Shown one piece after another: positions 62,807-64,000 of a stretch of DNA of 64,000 bases. Location of the stretch: NCBI RefSeq assembly GCF_002211305.1, contig NZ_LOKW01000010.1, forward strand, positions 1 to 64,000, given 5' to 3'. A program made the position numbers and the translations under genes. Under the pieces are notes generated by a model. It saw only the letters and a list, made by a program, of their open reading frames with translations. It ran no database searches and was not told the DNA's origin. Source of the stretch: Rhizobium sp. R634 (GTDB lineage Bacteria > Pseudomonadota > Alphaproteobacteria > Rhizobiales > Rhizobiaceae). Numbering within the stretch: position 1 is the stretch's first letter; each line of letters opens with the position of its first letter.

Positions 62807-63646
62807 CTATGCCTTCAACGCCGCGGCGTAATCGGCGGCGTAGGTCTTCAGCGAGCGCGGGGGCTTGCCGGTCAGGGTTTCGACGTCGCCGGTGGTGACG
62901 GCGGTCCAGCCCTGGCGGACGGGATAGAAGATCGAGGCGAGGAAGCTCGCGTAATCGGCCGGCACGCCGGCGCCGGTCAGGATGGTGATGAAGGCCTCGT
63001 CGGTGATGGCGTTATAGGCGATCGGCTTGCCGACAGTCTCGGAGAGGATGGCGGCCGCCTGCTCGTAGGACAGGGCTTCCGGGCCGGTGAGGTTGAAGGC
63101 CTTGCCGTCGAAGGCGGAGGAGGTCAGCGCGGCGACGGAGCTTGCGGCGATGTCGCGGGCATCGATGAAGCTCGACTTGCCGTCGGCGGCCGGAAGCGCG
63201 ATCTGGCCGTGGTCGACGCCCGGCTTCCAGAAGGTGTGGAAATTATCGGAGAACCAGTTCGGGCGCAGGATGACGTAAGGCGTGCCGGATTTTTCGAGCG
63301 CGATCTCGACCTGGCGATAGGGAATGGAATCATCGGCATCGACGCCGATCACGCTCTGGAAGACGACCTTCACCTTGCGGCTTGCGGCCGCTTCGATGAC
63401 CGGCAGCAGCATGCCCTTGGCATCGACATAGCCCGAGGCCAGCAGCACATGGGCGCGGTCGACGCCCTCGAAGGCCGGGCCAAAGGTTTCGGGCCTGGCA
63501 TAATCGAAGACGACGCCTTCGGCGCCGGCGACCGGCTTGCCCGCGCGGGAAGCGGCCTTGACGGCTTCGCCCTTGGCGAGAAGCCCTTCCACCACATGCC
63601 TGCCGACGGTGCCCGTCGCGCCGAGAACGAGAATCTTGTTGCTCAT
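62807..63646 (-). CDS. NmrA-type NAD(P)-binding protein (quinone oxidoreductase/azoreductase-like)
   Basis: A 279-residue atypical SDR. The cofactor loop is LVLGATGTVGRHVV (6-19); VVFQSVIGVDADDSIPYRQV and VILRPNWFSDNF follow, as in QorB/NmrA-like proteins. Such proteins reduce quinones or sense NAD(P)H. AAGGAGAG six bases before ATG 63646. Divergent from an HxlR regulator across a TATCTA inverted repeat, its likely operator. Confidence 0.88.
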   Translation of the reverse strand: MSNKILVLGATGTVGRHVVEGLLAKGEAVKAASRAGKPVAGAEGVVFDYARPETFGPAFEGVDRAHVLLASGYVDAKGMLLPVIEAAASRKVKVVFQSVIGVDADDSIPYRQVEIALEKSGTPYVILRPNWFSDNFHTFWKPGVDHGQIALPAADGKSSFIDARDIAASSVAALTSSAFDGKAFNLTGPEALSYEQAAAILSETVGKPIAYNAITDEAFITILTGAGVPADYASFLASIFYPVRQGWTAVTTGDVETLTGKPPRSLKTYAADYAAALKA

Positions 63647-63660
63647 GCCACTCTCCTTGG

Positions 63661-63695
63661 TATCTATTGGAAACTATCTAACGATTGGATAGATA
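63661..63695. promoter_or_regulatory. Operator-like TATCTAT/ATAGATA inverted repeat
   Basis: TATCTAT (63661-63667) pairs with ATAGATA (63689-63695), and an internal CTATC/GATAG pair lies inside. It is just upstream of the NmrA-type gene start and faces the HxlR gene, the usual place for an HxlR operator. Confidence 0.65.
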
Positions 63696-63799
63696 CAGGC
63701 AAATCAGGATTGGAAAAGAGAGCACTTTTTCGTAACCTGGTTTCGTCGGGGAAACCTACGCTTCCCCTGGAGAAATCTAAACCGGCAAAGAGAGAGCAG

Positions 63800-64000
63800 A
63801 TGAAGGCGATCGAACAGGCCTATGACGTTTTTGAGGATCGCTGCCCGACCCGGTTGGTGCTGGACCGGCTGGCGGACAAATGGGCGCTGCTCATTCTCGA
63901 CCGGCTGAAGAGCGGGCCGGTGCGCTTCAACCATATCCGCCGCGATATCAAGGGCATATCGCAGAAGGTTCTGGCGCAGACGCTGCGCAAGCTGGAGCGG
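63800..64000 (+). CDS. HxlR-family transcriptional regulator, cut by window end
   Basis: The first 67 residues are visible: MKAIEQAYDVFEDRCPTRLV, then LADKWALLILDRLKSGPVRF and GISQKVLAQTLRKLER, the HxlR winged-helix core. A Cys (EDRCPTR) sits just before the domain, at the position used for thiol sensing in some HxlR proteins. Probably represses the divergent NmrA-type gene. GAGAG before ATG 63800. Confidence 0.88.
   Translation, partial: MKAIEQAYDVFEDRCPTRLVLDRLADKWALLILDRLKSGPVRFNHIRRDIKGISQKVLAQTLRKLER

Overview
The window looks like chromosomal DNA of a fast-growing rhizobium, most likely the Rhizobium leguminosarum / R. etli group. This is inference from high GC content, alphaproteobacterial protein families, and a heavy load of palindromic intergenic repeats that resemble the RIME-type and other mosaic elements of rhizobia. 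I see no rRNA, tRNA, CRISPR array, transposase, integrase or replication origin.

Layout. 1-4.9 kb: a non-coding stretch with a perfect 34-bp palindrome, then two tandem paralogous parallel beta-helix proteins that look exported by a type I route, each followed at some distance by a copy of one long mosaic repeat. 4.9-15.4 kb: a Tat-type intradiol dioxygenase, a small CHAP/TIGR02594-like protein, a nucleoside deaminase, a GIY-YIG protein, a PLP decarboxylase followed upstream by a LysR regulator, and an AraC regulator divergent from a phytanoyl-CoA-dioxygenase-like enzyme. 15.4-31.2 kb: repeat-rich DNA holding single genes: a GNAT acetyltransferase, dapB, an ArsR regulator divergent from a fatty acid desaturase across a perfect operator-like palindrome, a nitrilase-family protein, an FMN-dependent L-lactate dehydrogenase, an HxlR regulator divergent from an SDR-like protein, a GST, a DUF805 protein, a LysE exporter and an EEP-family phosphohydrolase.

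31.2-45 kb: a compact ABC-2 exporter operon (ATPase and two permeases, probably with a DUF1963 protein), LysR/EamA and CGNR/hydrolase divergent pairs, an aromatic-ring FAD monooxygenase and several alpha/beta hydrolases. 45-58 kb: an ABC exporter half-transporter, many small single-domain proteins (GFA, VOC, RibD-like, DUF2087, DUF2231, DUF488, DUF2233), an MFS transporter, and a three-domain cell-wall-hydrolase-like protein. 58-64 kb: argG with a divergent Lrp/AsnC regulator, a second Lrp/AsnC gene, a frameshifted P-loop kinase, and an NmrA-type oxidoreductase divergent from an HxlR regulator cut by the window end.

How the genes work together. Most units are single genes or a regulator facing its likely target, which is typical of accessory metabolic chromosome. 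There is no large pathway operon and no recognisable defence island. The most unusual material is the repeat landscape (at least seven separable families, some with perfect arms above 30 bp), the twin beta-helix exoproteins with exchanged C-terminal tails, two CHAP/TIGR02594-like proteins 50 kb apart, and two enzyme-family proteins (nitrilase and SDR types) whose conserved catalytic residues seem to be replaced.
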